Shown piece after piece: positions 1 through 8,856 of a stretch of DNA of 64,000 nt. Source of the DNA: an uncultured Pseudomonadales bacterium (GTDB lineage: Bacteria; Pseudomonadota; Gammaproteobacteria; Pseudomonadales; Azotimanducaceae). The notes beneath the pieces are model-generated. The model did no database searches, had not been told where the DNA came from, and saw only the letters and a list, made by a program, of their open reading frames with translations. Position 1 is the first letter of the stretch, and the number at the start of each line of letters is the position of its first letter. The DNA lies in assembly GCA_958296025.1 (NCBI GenBank), contig OY282430.1, positions 3,038,001-3,102,000 on the forward strand. The letters are read 5' to 3'. The position numbers were made by a program, and so were the translations under genes.

Positions 1-1173
1 CAGGAGCCAATCGCACTTTTGTTCGATCAGCCTGTTCCGAACCGCCGAAAGCTTCGTGCCGCCGCCCAAGAAGAAGACGCAGCCGATGTGCTTCCAAGCA
101 AGGAGGCTCTTCTCCTTTTCAAATGCATGGACCGAAGCGTCGCCGAACACTCCGGCAATCTCCGAAAGGACATCCGCGAGGGCGTCCTTGCCTTCGTCAG
201 GAAGGTTCTTGATGAGTTGGATTTCCCGCTCCCTGATGTCGCCTAGATTGGTGGCACCGTCCATGTGCTTGGCCAGCACCTGGTCCACCGCATCGCATGC
301 AGGGGGTGCGCAGGCAGCACCGTAGAAGGACAGACGGTCGTTCACGAGCACGCCGCCAGTCCGTGTTGCGCTGATGTGAAACCAAGAGGCGCTGGTGGTT
401 CCGGCTCCCACGTCCACGCATGCAAACCGTCCATACCCGATATCCGGTGACCTGTGGGCCCAGAACAGTGCGGCCTCCGCCTCGGAACGCACCCAGTCGC
501 GGGGCTGTTTCGGATACGTCCCATCGAGTTCACTGCGAACTTCAGCCAACGCGTTCGTGGCATCAAGAACGGATATTGTACTGTGTAGATTGAGCCGCTT
601 CTCGAGTTCGAAGGCTTCTCTGGCGATGTTGACGAACATCTTGTGCAACCGCTTGTCGTCGAGCTGCGCCATCGGCACACCCAAGGTCACACTCAAGGAA
701 GGCTCGGCCCGAAATTGATTCGCATAGCGGACGGCAGCGTCGCGGCCTATGTGGATCAGGTGGCCTACATATAGGGTCGCCAAGTCGCGAGCGCTGAGGC
801 CGGACGGAAGGGGAACATGGTCTCCATAAAAGCGGTCGGGATAAGCGCACAGCATCTTCAACGAACGGTAGACAGGGACGCGATCAGCGAGGGCTTCCGC
901 TGTGAAACCGAACCGGAGGGAGTCCTCAATGGCGCAGATGGAGGATGGGATGCGGTATTCGTCGCCGTATTCAGGATGGCGCACCACAAAGCTGCGCTCG
1001 CCGTCAACGGCCCCGTAGTCGGTGATGACCAGCTTGGACCTGCTGGTGCCGTAGTCGACACCCAGCCTGAGTGGTCTCGACTCGCGCTTGGTCTGCTCGG
1101 GCGCAGTCCCGAAAGAGAGGAAGCGGCGCAGTTTCGTCAACCCCCTGAGCGCATCCCTGCGACGTCCTGCCAA
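1..1173 (-). CDS. Hsp70/actin-fold ATPase, DnaK-like, C-terminus outside window
   Basis: About 391 codons are open without a stop and run off the left edge. All three ASKHA nucleotide-binding signatures are visible: phosphate-1 LGVDYGTS near residue 37, phosphate-2 CVDVGAGTTSAS in the middle, and adenosine motif VFFLGGGTKLSAVRN near the window edge. This makes it an ATP-binding Hsp70 relative, although no substrate-binding domain can be seen in the window. There is no ATG in front of the fold, so I infer a TTG start at 1173 (alternative TTG at 1140). The frame is the same as that of the SNF2 helicase upstream, separated only by that gene's TAG at 1183-1185, so the two are co-transcribed and might even be joined by read-through. 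Its role is unknown; the pairing suggests a remodelling or defence complex. Confidence 0.85.
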   Translation of the reverse strand, partial: MAGRRRDALRGLTKLRRFLSFGTAPEQTKRESRPLRLGVDYGTSRSKLVITDYGAVDGERSFVVRHPEYGDEYRIPSSICAIEDSLRFGFTAEALADRVPVYRSLKMLCAYPDRFYGDHVPLPSGLSARDLATLYVGHLIHIGRDAAVRYANQFRAEPSLSVTLGVPMAQLDDKRLHKMFVNIAREAFELEKRLNLHSTISVLDATNALAEVRSELDGTYPKQPRDWVRSEAEAALFWAHRSPDIGYGRFACVDVGAGTTSASWFHISATRTGGVLVNDRLSFYGAACAPPACDAVDQVLAKHMDGATNLGDIREREIQLIKNLPDEGKDALADVLSEIAGVFGDASVHAFEKEKSLLAWKHIGCVFFLGGGTKLSAVRNRLIEQKCDWLL

Positions 1174-1182
1174 GTGTGCCCC

Positions 1183-4100
1183 CTACTGTCTCGACGTGGT
1201 GTCCGCAGACGCGATGCGCAACACGCCTGCAGCCACGAGTTCCGTTTCGATATTGGGCGTCGCCGCGTTGTCCAAGCCGGCCAGTCGGTCCGTCCTTTCG
1301 CGCTTCGCGTGTTCGACCTTGGCCCGTGCCATAGAAATCGCGAAGGCTGCAGCCCCTTTGTCCTGGAGTGCTCCAAGACGCCTCTCCGCCTCCTTTACGC
1401 GGTGGTCCAGTGCCACGACAAGCGTCGTTCTCAGACGTTCGGTGCGAACAATGTTCAGTTTACGTTCCGTCTGAACTATTCGGGATCTGCGTGCCCCCAA
1501 GTGGCGTTTGAGATGCTTTGAAAGCCCATCGACATGATTTCGCGCAAGACGCGGGCTTGGTTCTAGGGAGACGGCAGAATCCAGCATCGCGAGCAACAGG
1601 TCCTCAGAGGTGGCGTCGTCAAGAAGGCGACCATCACCGTCGAGAAACAGCGGGACGAGAGAAACGCGCGGCCGTACGCCCCCAGTGTCGAAGAGATGTA
1701 CCTCAAATGCGAAGTCACCTTGGAGACCGCTGACTGCCTGGTCCAAGTCGGTTGATTTGAGTTTGAGTATGAGTGCAAACGACCGCGGCATTGTGTCGCG
1801 TTGGCGATCTCCGGCCTTCATGACCATCCGCACCAAGGGGTGGCGAGCGTGGATGAGTTCGGCGTTGGCATGCTTGAGCGCGGCATCCTGGTCGAAAGTG
1901 GCCCTCACGGTCCCAGTCTGAAGCATGCGGGCGAAGCGAACGGCCTCTGGGTCTTGTAGAGACGCGTTCAACACGAGTCGGCCGACATCGGGAGGCGTCC
2001 TGATATCGGCAACGCGTTCAATGAGGCTCTTGGGAAACCGGCTTCCGGCGAATCGGGCGGAAAGGTAAGCTGCAACGTAAGTGTGCAGTTCGGAGGCCGA
2101 AGGCACTTTGCGGCGGCCGATCAGCCCGTCGATTTCGTCCAAGAATGACTGGTCGGCGGCCATCAAACTGTCAGTGCTCCGAGCTAGTCCCTCGGCCTTC
2201 AGGCGTTGGTCATGCCATGCGGCGGCGGACTCTTCGGCAAGTGACTCCTGCTGTTGTTCGGTTAAATCACCGCGTACGGCGTCAGCCGTAAGTTTCTCGA
2301 TGGGATCGCCAAGTATCGGTTCAATTTCGCCGATGGATTCCCGGAACAGGCCGATTCGCTCATACAGGCGATAGAGTATTCGATCCTCGATAGTCTCTGC
2401 GGCAACCAAGTTGAGGATCACGATTCTTGGGGTCGCCTGACCGATACGGTCGATGCGCCCAATGCGTTGTTCCACCACCATCGGATTCCATGGGAGATCG
2501 TAGTTGACTACGACCGACGCGAACTGCAGGTCAAGCCCTTCGCTGCCCACCTCGGAGGAGAGCAGGAGGCGAATGTCCGGATTGGTTGCGAACTCGTCGA
2601 TGCGCACCTCGCGTTCCGGTATCGGGATATCGCCGTTGATCAGGCGGCTTGACACCTTGTCCGTGCTCAGCCGCTCGCTGAGGTAGGCGAGCGTTGGCTT
2701 GAAGAACGCGAACAAGACGACCTTCCGAGGAGGCCTGCTTGCGGACTCGTCCTCGTGCCAGATGCTGCGCAAGGTTTCCTTGAGACATTCGTATTTCGTG
2801 TCCTCTTCGGTGAGGCGCCCTAAGGCCGAATTGATTTCTCCTAGTCGCTCGTGCAACTCGGTGGATGAGCGGTCGGTGATCGTTCCCCCGCCTTCGTTCT
2901 CATGATCGTCGTCAAAGTCTGCTGCGATGCCATCGATGATCGCACCACCGTGGGCAAGCTTGTCCCGGAACCGTTTAGCCGCGGCCGGTATGCAGCTTGC
3001 GGTGGCACGGAATGCTTGCAGCGCGGCTAGAGCGCGACCCCAGCCGGATAGGTCGGGGCGCATTACGCGGCAGAGCTCCGCCACGGAGTCGTAGAAGGCT
3101 CGTTCTGTAGGGGTGTACCGAACCCAGACAACTGTCGCGGCGCGGACGATCCGATTCGGGATCACTTCAACCTTGCGGGTCCTACTGACTATGTTCCCGG
3201 TAAGGGATAGTTCGTTGATGTCTCGCTGGAGCGCGACGAGCTCGTCCCGACTTGAACTTTGGGCCTGCCTGCATCGGGCCAGGAGACTGGTGAAGTAGCC
3301 GGATTCGGTCAACGGGCGCGTGTAAGGATTCTCTTTCATCGACTCAAGGGCGTCCACCGCGGCTGCAACGGCTGGGGGATTGGAACGTATCGCGCCACCT
3401 GCCCGAACGATGGGGCGGTTGGCGGCCACTTGGTCCTCGAACAGAGTGGGATCTTGAAATTCCGATTCGTCAAGGATGTTCAAGAGGCGATACAGGTTGT
3501 CAAGGCCAGTTTGTACCGGCGTAGCGGTGAGAAGAATCATGTTCTCCGCGCAGGCGGAAAGGGCCTTCCCCAAGCGGTGCTGGTGTGTCTTCGGGTTGCG
3601 CATGCGATGCGCTTCGTCCACCACGACGATGTCTATCGGCGGCTGGAGATCCTCCAGGAATTGAGCAACTGCCTGAGCCCGTGCAGATTCGATCGAGACA
3701 ATCCAGGAGAAGCGATCGACCTCACCACGCGTCTCCATTTTCTTGCGTAAGGCCGCGACCTTTAGACCGCTAACGATCTCGAAGCGTTCGCCGAAGCGGC
3801 GCTCCATCTCGGTCTTCCACTTCGTGCGCAGACGTGATGGCACGACGAGAAGGACTCGCTCAAGGCTCATGCGCGACTTCAATTCACGGATGATGTATCC
3901 GGCTTCAATGGTTTTCCCAAGTCCGACATCATCGGCGATGAGCAGCCTCTTCCGTGGGTTCTCAAGGAACTTGAGCAGGGGTTTGAACTGGAATGGGTAG
4001 AACGCGGCCTTCGCGGAGCCGAACGAAGCCGCAATGGGGGACGGCGGGCGGCGTAGTCGCTCAAACGTCAAGAGGGTACGGAACGCTTCCGCGCTGGCGA

Positions 4101-4317
4101 AAGTGCCGGCCCGGATATCGTCCCACGCGTCGGTGTGTTCGGGCAGAGGTTCCAGTTCCGTGTGTGCTACCCCTCTCACCGCGTTGCCGAACTGGACGCG
4201 GTAGATCCATTGGCCGGTGGCCTCCTCAAGATAGCCGCGGTCACGAATGATGCCAACGGCGTCCGGTTGGGACTTGCGACGAACGGCGTCTCTGACGCTG
4301 AAACGGCTAGCGCTCAT
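1183..4317 (-). CDS. SNF2-family DEAH helicase/ATPase
   Basis: A protein of 1044 residues when started at the ATG at 4317 (MSASRFSV); the open frame continues upstream without homology-like sequence. Helicase motifs in order: Walker A DVGLGKT at about 130-136, DEAH at 234-237, motif III LLTATP at about 262-267, motif V SSEVGSEGLDLQ near 587-598 and motif VI QRIGRIDRIGQ at 617-627. The large insertion between the RecA lobes and a C-terminal half of about 400 residues without recognised motifs are typical of RapA/HepA-like and defence-associated SNF2 proteins. It should translocate on double-stranded nucleic acid using ATP. It is the first gene of a two-gene unit with the downstream Hsp70-like ATPase. 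I do not recognise the pair as a named system. Confidence 0.9.
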   Translation of the reverse strand: MSASRFSVRDAVRRKSQPDAVGIIRDRGYLEEATGQWIYRVQFGNAVRGVAHTELEPLPEHTDAWDDIRAGTFASAEAFRTLLTFERLRRPPSPIAASFGSAKAAFYPFQFKPLLKFLENPRKRLLIADDVGLGKTIEAGYIIRELKSRMSLERVLLVVPSRLRTKWKTEMERRFGERFEIVSGLKVAALRKKMETRGEVDRFSWIVSIESARAQAVAQFLEDLQPPIDIVVVDEAHRMRNPKTHQHRLGKALSACAENMILLTATPVQTGLDNLYRLLNILDESEFQDPTLFEDQVAANRPIVRAGGAIRSNPPAVAAAVDALESMKENPYTRPLTESGYFTSLLARCRQAQSSSRDELVALQRDINELSLTGNIVSRTRKVEVIPNRIVRAATVVWVRYTPTERAFYDSVAELCRVMRPDLSGWGRALAALQAFRATASCIPAAAKRFRDKLAHGGAIIDGIAADFDDDHENEGGGTITDRSSTELHERLGEINSALGRLTEEDTKYECLKETLRSIWHEDESASRPPRKVVLFAFFKPTLAYLSERLSTDKVSSRLINGDIPIPEREVRIDEFATNPDIRLLLSSEVGSEGLDLQFASVVVNYDLPWNPMVVEQRIGRIDRIGQATPRIVILNLVAAETIEDRILYRLYERIGLFRESIGEIEPILGDPIEKLTADAVRGDLTEQQQESLAEESAAAWHDQRLKAEGLARSTDSLMAADQSFLDEIDGLIGRRKVPSASELHTYVAAYLSARFAGSRFPKSLIERVADIRTPPDVGRLVLNASLQDPEAVRFARMLQTGTVRATFDQDAALKHANAELIHARHPLVRMVMKAGDRQRDTMPRSFALILKLKSTDLDQAVSGLQGDFAFEVHLFDTGGVRPRVSLVPLFLDGDGRLLDDATSEDLLLAMLDSAVSLEPSPRLARNHVDGLSKHLKRHLGARRSRIVQTERKLNIVRTERLRTTLVVALDHRVKEAERRLGALQDKGAAAFAISMARAKVEHAKRERTDRLAGLDNAATPNIETELVAAGVLRIASADTTSRQ

Positions 4318-4436
4318 AGGGCTCCTGATGCTCCAGGCTGATGGTGGTGGGAGCAAACAGCAGTCTACCGAAGAGCATCAAGGCAATCAAAACGCCTTCC
4401 CGCCGTAGGCGCTGCGATGTCTACCGGATCGCGGCG

Positions 4437-4687
4437 TCAGCCAGCATCAAGGGCATTGGTGGCATCAGCAGCGCCCAAAGGCAGGCAGCGCAGCCAATCG
4501 ACCACCGTTGCCGAGACCAGATCGCTGGCGTCCTGCTGCAGAAAGTGGTCGGCACCGGGAATGGTCACCAGCGTGAAGTCCTTCTCCACCCAGTTCCAGG
4601 TGCCGTTCAACCCGCCCGCCAGCAGTGCCTGATCGTCCAGCCCGTGGAACATCAGCACCGGGCTTTGCACCTTCGGGAAATCCGGCA
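4437..4687 (-). pseudogene. C-terminal relic of an alpha/beta hydrolase (epoxide-hydrolase-like)
   Basis: Only the last 80 or so residues of an alpha/beta-hydrolase fold enzyme remain. They include the strand with the acid residue ([13 protein letters not shown]), a GTWNW segment and the catalytic-histidine loop [10 protein letters not shown]. The nucleophile elbow and the whole N-terminal half are missing. The cut lies near 4688-4692, exactly where sequence copied from the ATPase gene at 6.5-7.6 kb begins, so a rearrangement truncated the gene. It is unlikely to be functional. Confidence 0.7.
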
Positions 4688-4689
4688 TG

Positions 4690-4835
4690 GCTGCGGACCC
4701 AGCCTTGGCCGGCATCCTGCAAAATTAGCTGGACCGACTTGGTGGATGCCCGAACGGTCATGAAGTCACTCGCGTGAGCTAACCGCCGAAGCCTCCAGCC
4801 CGCATATTTGGCTGCACTGCTCCTGCGAATGCGTC
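4690..4835 (+). pseudogene. Collapsed copy of the downstream ATPase gene
   Basis: The first ~45 bases match 6524-6567 inside the ATPase gene at 6184-7572. The sequence then jumps directly to a match with 7532-7625, the end of that gene and its downstream flank. About 965 bases are absent between the two parts. Point differences, including one that creates a TAG in the first part, show that the copy is decaying. It is a deletion scar of a former second copy and has no coding capacity. Confidence 0.75.
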
Positions 4836-4971
4836 GCCACCGCAGCAAGCAGGGGCTAGAAACGCCGCAAGCTCCTAGCCAACCAAGCCTTGCAAGCGGA
4901 GGTTGAACGGTTGCGTTAGCACCACCTAACGCATACTATGCCGTCATTTTTCATGGAAATTTGCCGACATC

Positions 4972-6123
4972 ATGTCCACCTACCGGCGCCTCACCCAACC
5001 GCCCGCCCAGAGCTTCTTTCTGTTTGGGATGCGGGGCGTGGGCAAAAGCACTTGGGCGCGGGCCACATTCCCGAACGCCACCTTCCTCGATCTTCTCGAC
5101 GAGCGGCTGTTCCAAGATCTGCTGGCTGACCCGTCCCTGTTTGCGCAGTCCATCGGCCACCTCGGGCCGGGGGATTGGGTGGTTGTGGATGAGGTGCAGC
5201 GCCTGCCGGCCCTGCTGAACGAAGTTCACCGTTCCATTGAAGCTCAACGGCTGCGCTTCGCACTGCTCGGCTCAAGCGCCCGCAAGCTCAAGGCGGCGGG
5301 AGTGAACCTGCTGGCCGGCCGAGCGCTGAAAAAGACGATGTTTCCACTCGCCGCCGCTGAGCTCGGCAAGGAATTCGACTTGGAAAAGGTGTTGCGCCAC
5401 GGCTCGGTGCCGCTGGTTTGGACGAGCGAGTCGCCCCGCACCGTCTTGGAAGCCTATGCGCAGTTCTATTTGCGGGAGGAGATTCGCGCTGAAGCCTTGG
5501 TGCGCAACCTGCCCGGCTTTGTGCGCTTTCTGCCCATCGCCGCGCTGTACAACGGCCAACGGATCAACATCACCGGAATCGCCCGGGCGGCCGGCGTGGC
5601 CCGCACCACGGTGCAGGGCTATCTGGACATCCTGGAGGACACCTTGCTGGCCTTCCGCCTGCCCGCCTATGAAACCAAGATGCGCGTGCGCGAACGCAAG
5701 CTGCCGAAGCTCTATTGGGTCGATCCCGGCGTGGTCCGCGCCGTTAAGCGGCAGCTCGGTGAAGTCGTCGCTGAGGAAAAGGGGCCGCTGTTTGAGAGCT
5801 GGGTGGCCACGACCTTGCGTACCCATGCGGAGACTCAGGAACTTTACGACGATCTTTTCCATTGGGCGCCGCACCAATCCGACATCAAGGTGGACTTCCT
5901 GCTGCGGCGCGGGCGGGAACTGCTCGCCATTGAAGTGAAGTCAACGGATAGATACCACACCGGGCTGTTGAAAAGCCTGCGCAGCCTGGACGAGTTGCCC
6001 GGATTGGTGCGGCGGGTGCTCCTGTACGCCGGCAACCGCCCCTTCCGCTCCGCCGATGGCATCGACATTTGGCCGGCGGACCGTTTCGCTTCGGCAGTCG
6101 CCGCTGCGGAGCTTTGGCCTTAG
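4972..6123 (+). CDS. P-loop ATPase with DUF4143-type C-terminal domain
   Basis: A 383-residue AAA-like ATPase. It has Walker A GMRGVGKST at residues 19-27, Walker B VVVDEVQRLP at about 66-75 and a sensor-like LLGSSARKL strand followed by LLAGRA. This layout is characteristic of the widespread bacterial/archaeal 'ATP-binding protein, DUF4143' family. The C-terminal part contains a winged-helix-like stretch (INITGIARAAGVARTTVQGYL) and a PD-(D/E)XK-like end, KVDFLLRRGRELLAIEVKS. Family members are common in accessory regions and their function is not established. No clear Shine-Dalgarno precedes the ATG. A second, different nuclease-tailed ATPase follows 60 bases later on the same strand. Confidence 0.85.
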   Translation: MSTYRRLTQPPAQSFFLFGMRGVGKSTWARATFPNATFLDLLDERLFQDLLADPSLFAQSIGHLGPGDWVVVDEVQRLPALLNEVHRSIEAQRLRFALLGSSARKLKAAGVNLLAGRALKKTMFPLAAAELGKEFDLEKVLRHGSVPLVWTSESPRTVLEAYAQFYLREEIRAEALVRNLPGFVRFLPIAALYNGQRINITGIARAAGVARTTVQGYLDILEDTLLAFRLPAYETKMRVRERKLPKLYWVDPGVVRAVKRQLGEVVAEEKGPLFESWVATTLRTHAETQELYDDLFHWAPHQSDIKVDFLLRRGRELLAIEVKSTDRYHTGLLKSLRSLDELPGLVRRVLLYAGNRPFRSADGIDIWPADRFASAVAAAELWP

Positions 6124-6183
6124 CCCGAAGAGGCTGCTTAACATTATTCTCGAAGACATAATTATTTCGGGCATAATCTTCGG

Positions 6184-7572
6184 ATGCAATTCCTGAATCG
6201 CAACGATGAAATGCGCCGGCTGGATGGTGCCCTTTCCCGGCCCGCCGCGTTCGCAGTCCTTTGGGGACGGCGGCGGGTCGGTAAGTCGCGGCTGCTCATT
6301 GAGTGGTCGCGGCGGCACGGCGGGCTCTACACCGTGGCCGATCAGTCCGCGCCGCCAGTGCAGCGGCGCTATCTGGCCGAGGCGGTGGCGGAGCGCTTTC
6401 CCGGCTTTGCCGATGTGGAGTACCCGGATTGGCGTTCGCTGCTGATGCGCCTTTCCGCCGAGGCTGAGCAGCAAGGCTGGCCGGGTCCGTTCGTGCTGGA
6501 TGAATTGCCCTATCTGCTGGCGGCGGACCCAGCCTTGGCCGGCGTCCTGCAAAATTGGCTGGACCGACCGGAGCGGCGGCTGCAAGTGGTGGTCTGCGGC
6601 TCCAGCCAGCGCATGATGCACAGCGCCGTCCTGGATGCGGCGGCGCCCCTTTACGGCAGGGCTGCGGAAGCCTTTGCCTTGCGTCCCTTGCTGCCTGGGC
6701 ATCTTGCTGATGTCTTTCCGTTCACGGACCACGCCAGCTTGGTTTCCCTGTATGCACTTTGGGGCGGCATGCCGCGCTACTGGGAGCTTGCTGAACCTCT
6801 TGGGGACGACTTGGAGGCCGCAGTGGACGCCTTGGTGCTGGACCCGGCCGGTCCGCTGCACCGCGAAGCAGACCGACTGCTGCGGGAGGAGACGCCCCCG
6901 GCCACCGCCTTGCGGCCTGTGCTGGATACCATTGGCAATGGCGTCCATCGAGTCAGCGAGATTGCCGGCCGGCTCAGCATGCCCGCCTCCAGCCTGTCGA
7001 AGCCTCTGGCATCCCTGCTGGAAATGGGGATGGTGCGTCGGGAAACGCCCTTCGGCGCCAATCCCAAGTCGGGCAAGCGCAGCCTCTATCGCATTGAGGA
7101 TCCGTTCCTAAGGCTGTGGTTTCGAGTAGTTGCGCCCCATCGGGCCGCCTTGGCGGTCGCGCCCCGGGAGACGCGGCTGCAGTACTGGCGACGGCACCAG
7201 CCGCACCTTGAAGCGCTGGCTTGGGAGGAATTGTGCCGGATGGCGGTGCCCTTTCTGCATCGGTCCGACGCGGCCTTGGGGAAGCTAGGCCCCTGGGAGC
7301 CGGCGCAAAGGCATTGGCGGGGAAATGCCCCGGAACTGGACATCGTGGCCCGCTCGGTGGACGGCCGGCGGCTGCTGGTGGGCGAGGCCAAGTGGACGAA
7401 GACACCGCCTGATGCGGCTTCGGCCATCCCCCGAGGCGATTTCGGACCCATGCTTGGCGTGGACAGCGCACAACTATGCAAAGCACTGTTCGCGCCTCTG
7501 CACGGAGAGCTAAAGGAGGGGGCGAGCACCTACTTGGTGGACGCCCAAACGGTCATGAGGTCACTCGCGTGA
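6184..7572 (+). CDS. Archaeal-type P-loop ATPase with DUF234 nuclease-like C-terminus
   Basis: A 462-residue protein with Walker A GRRRVGKSRLL at about residues 28-38, Walker B FVLDELPYLL and sensor VVCGSSQRMM, followed by a winged-helix segment (HRVSEIAGRLSMPASSLSKPL). The DUF234-like C-terminus has the order E, PELDIV, then LLVGEAKW, which fits a PD-(D/E)XK active site. CATAAT-like boxes lie just upstream of the ATG and there is no Shine-Dalgarno, so a leaderless transcript is possible. Related to, but not the same family as, the preceding ATPase. A collapsed copy of it lies at 4690-4835, so the gene was once duplicated around its neighbour. Function unknown. Confidence 0.85.
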   Translation: MQFLNRNDEMRRLDGALSRPAAFAVLWGRRRVGKSRLLIEWSRRHGGLYTVADQSAPPVQRRYLAEAVAERFPGFADVEYPDWRSLLMRLSAEAEQQGWPGPFVLDELPYLLAADPALAGVLQNWLDRPERRLQVVVCGSSQRMMHSAVLDAAAPLYGRAAEAFALRPLLPGHLADVFPFTDHASLVSLYALWGGMPRYWELAEPLGDDLEAAVDALVLDPAGPLHREADRLLREETPPATALRPVLDTIGNGVHRVSEIAGRLSMPASSLSKPLASLLEMGMVRRETPFGANPKSGKRSLYRIEDPFLRLWFRVVAPHRAALAVAPRETRLQYWRRHQPHLEALAWEELCRMAVPFLHRSDAALGKLGPWEPAQRHWRGNAPELDIVARSVDGRRLLVGEAKWTKTPPDAASAIPRGDFGPMLGVDSAQLCKALFAPLHGELKEGASTYLVDAQTVMRSLA

Positions 7573-7759
7573 GCTAACCGCCGAAGCCTCCAGCCCGCAT
7601 ACTTGGCTACGCCGCTCTTGCGAATGGTCAAACCGCCGCCGCCACCAAGATTCCTCCGCCAAGCCGCCGGACTCGGGCGTTTCGTCAAGTTCTTCGTCTT
7701 CGTCGGCATCCACGTCTTGTTCGGGCTTGGCACCGGAGGGGACTAGGAAGCCCTGTAAT

Positions 7760-8179
7760 TTATTTGGCTTCCGCTGCGGTTGGCAGTCGTTGGGCGGTAG
7801 GCAAGGCCGACATTTTTCGATCCAGTGTCAGGACTGGCAGGCCGACGCGAGCGTAGTCATCGGTGATAAGCCGGTCTAGAAGTCCCGCCCCTTGGCGAGC
7901 ATCGATGGCGGCTAGGGCTGAACCGCCGTTTAGCGGCGCGACCACGCCGCTGCGCAGCACATTGAGCAATCCGTCTCGAGCTTCGTCCTTGGAAACGCCA
8001 TAGTGGTGCTGGACGGCGATATACGCTTCGCCAATGACTTGATTGGAAGCGAAGAGCTCTGCGTCTTCGTCCTCAATCAAAGCCCGCAGCTTGCTTACGC
8101 ACAGGGCATAGTCCGCCTCTGGTTCACCGGTAAGCAGCCGCACCAAGACGGAGGTGTCAATCCCGAAGCGCTGGGTCAT
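7760..8179 (-). CDS. PIN-domain toxin (VapC-like ribonuclease)
   Basis: A 139-residue PIN domain when started at the ATG at 8179 (MTQRFGIDTS). The acidic metal-binding residues are in the expected places: the first Asp in FGIDTSVLVRLL, the Glu in NQVIGEAYIA, and the C-terminal acidic cluster LLDRLITDDYARV followed by LTLDRKM. PIN toxins of this type cleave RNA and are held inactive by the partner. The start overlaps the end of the antitoxin gene by 23 bases, the usual arrangement of a co-translated toxin-antitoxin pair. The longer upstream start is rejected because MTQRFGID places the first catalytic Asp where it normally sits. Confidence 0.85.
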   Translation of the reverse strand: MTQRFGIDTSVLVRLLTGEPEADYALCVSKLRALIEDEDAELFASNQVIGEAYIAVQHHYGVSKDEARDGLLNVLRSGVVAPLNGGSALAAIDARQGAGLLDRLITDDYARVGLPVLTLDRKMSALPTAQRLPTAAEAK

Positions 8180-8399
8180 AAGTTTGCTCGCGGAAAGCCG
8201 CGATATCAAAGCTGCCGCGCCCGTGCCGGAGTTTGTCCCGCAAGGGCGCCAAGCGGGTTGGGTCGATGCGCTGGGGCCGCAACAGGAAGCCGTCGGGACC
8301 TTCCTCCAGGCTTAGGCGGTCGCCTGGCCCCACACCCATCGCCGCCAGCACTCTGGCGGGAAAGGTAACTTGGCGTTTTGACGTAACCTTGACGAGCAT
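8157..8399 (-). CDS. AbrB/SpoVT-fold antitoxin
   Basis: An 80-residue protein starting at MLVKVTSKRQVTFPA, a standard AbrB/MazE swapped-hairpin DNA-binding N-terminus (K-T-S-K-RQ-x-T-x-P). It continues with VGPGDRLSLEE and a C-terminal toxin-binding tail. It should dimerise, repress its own promoter and neutralise the PIN protein encoded immediately downstream, whose start it overlaps. A longer reading frame exists upstream, but the domain begins at the ATG at 8399. Confidence 0.85.
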   Translation of the reverse strand: MLVKVTSKRQVTFPARVLAAMGVGPGDRLSLEEGPDGFLLRPQRIDPTRLAPLRDKLRHGRGSFDIAAFREQTYDPALRD

Positions 8400-8622
8400 G
8401 GTGGATTTCCAAATGGCTGCCTTACTGCAAACCGTATTCCGGTAAGGAAGCCCTGTCAAGGAGAATCTGGCCGGAACGGTTGGTGTTCGGCGGCTGGTCT
8501 GCGCCGCCGGGCGCACCAAGGTCCAGCCGATATGGTAACCTGAGCAGACTATGCGTCACGGCGCTCTCCGTCATCAAACCCAACGCCAACGCTCTTACGC
8601 CGTCTGAGCCCGCTGGCAGAAC

Positions 8623-8856
8623 ATGATTAATGATCTAGCTTCCGAAGCCGCAACCGTTCACACCAGATTTCCATTCTGCATCGTCGCTTTCATCGTCGCA
8701 TTGCCTTCGCCGGCTGTAAAGCCGCCTCAGCGCCGGGCCATCATCAGTACACTGGAACGCCTAGGTTCAAGGAGCGACGAATTGGATCAACATCATTTGG
8801 CGGAAGCAATTTCCTTGGTGCTTTGGGATCCCCAAGGACGATGCCAACAGAGTTGA
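8623..8856 (+). CDS. Short ORF upstream of the methyltransferase, doubtful
   Basis: A 77-codon frame whose end overlaps the start of the methyltransferase gene by 16 bases. I recognise no domain. The last 40 residues (RAIISTLERLGS, LDQHHLAEAISLVL) read like a short amphipathic helical protein, and the overlap would allow translational coupling. It may also be chance coding potential in a GC-rich intergenic stretch. The rest of 8400-8622 holds nothing I can identify. Confidence 0.2.
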   Translation: MINDLASEAATVHTRFPFCIVAFIVALPSPAVKPPQRRAIISTLERLGSRSDELDQHHLAEAISLVLWDPQGRCQQS

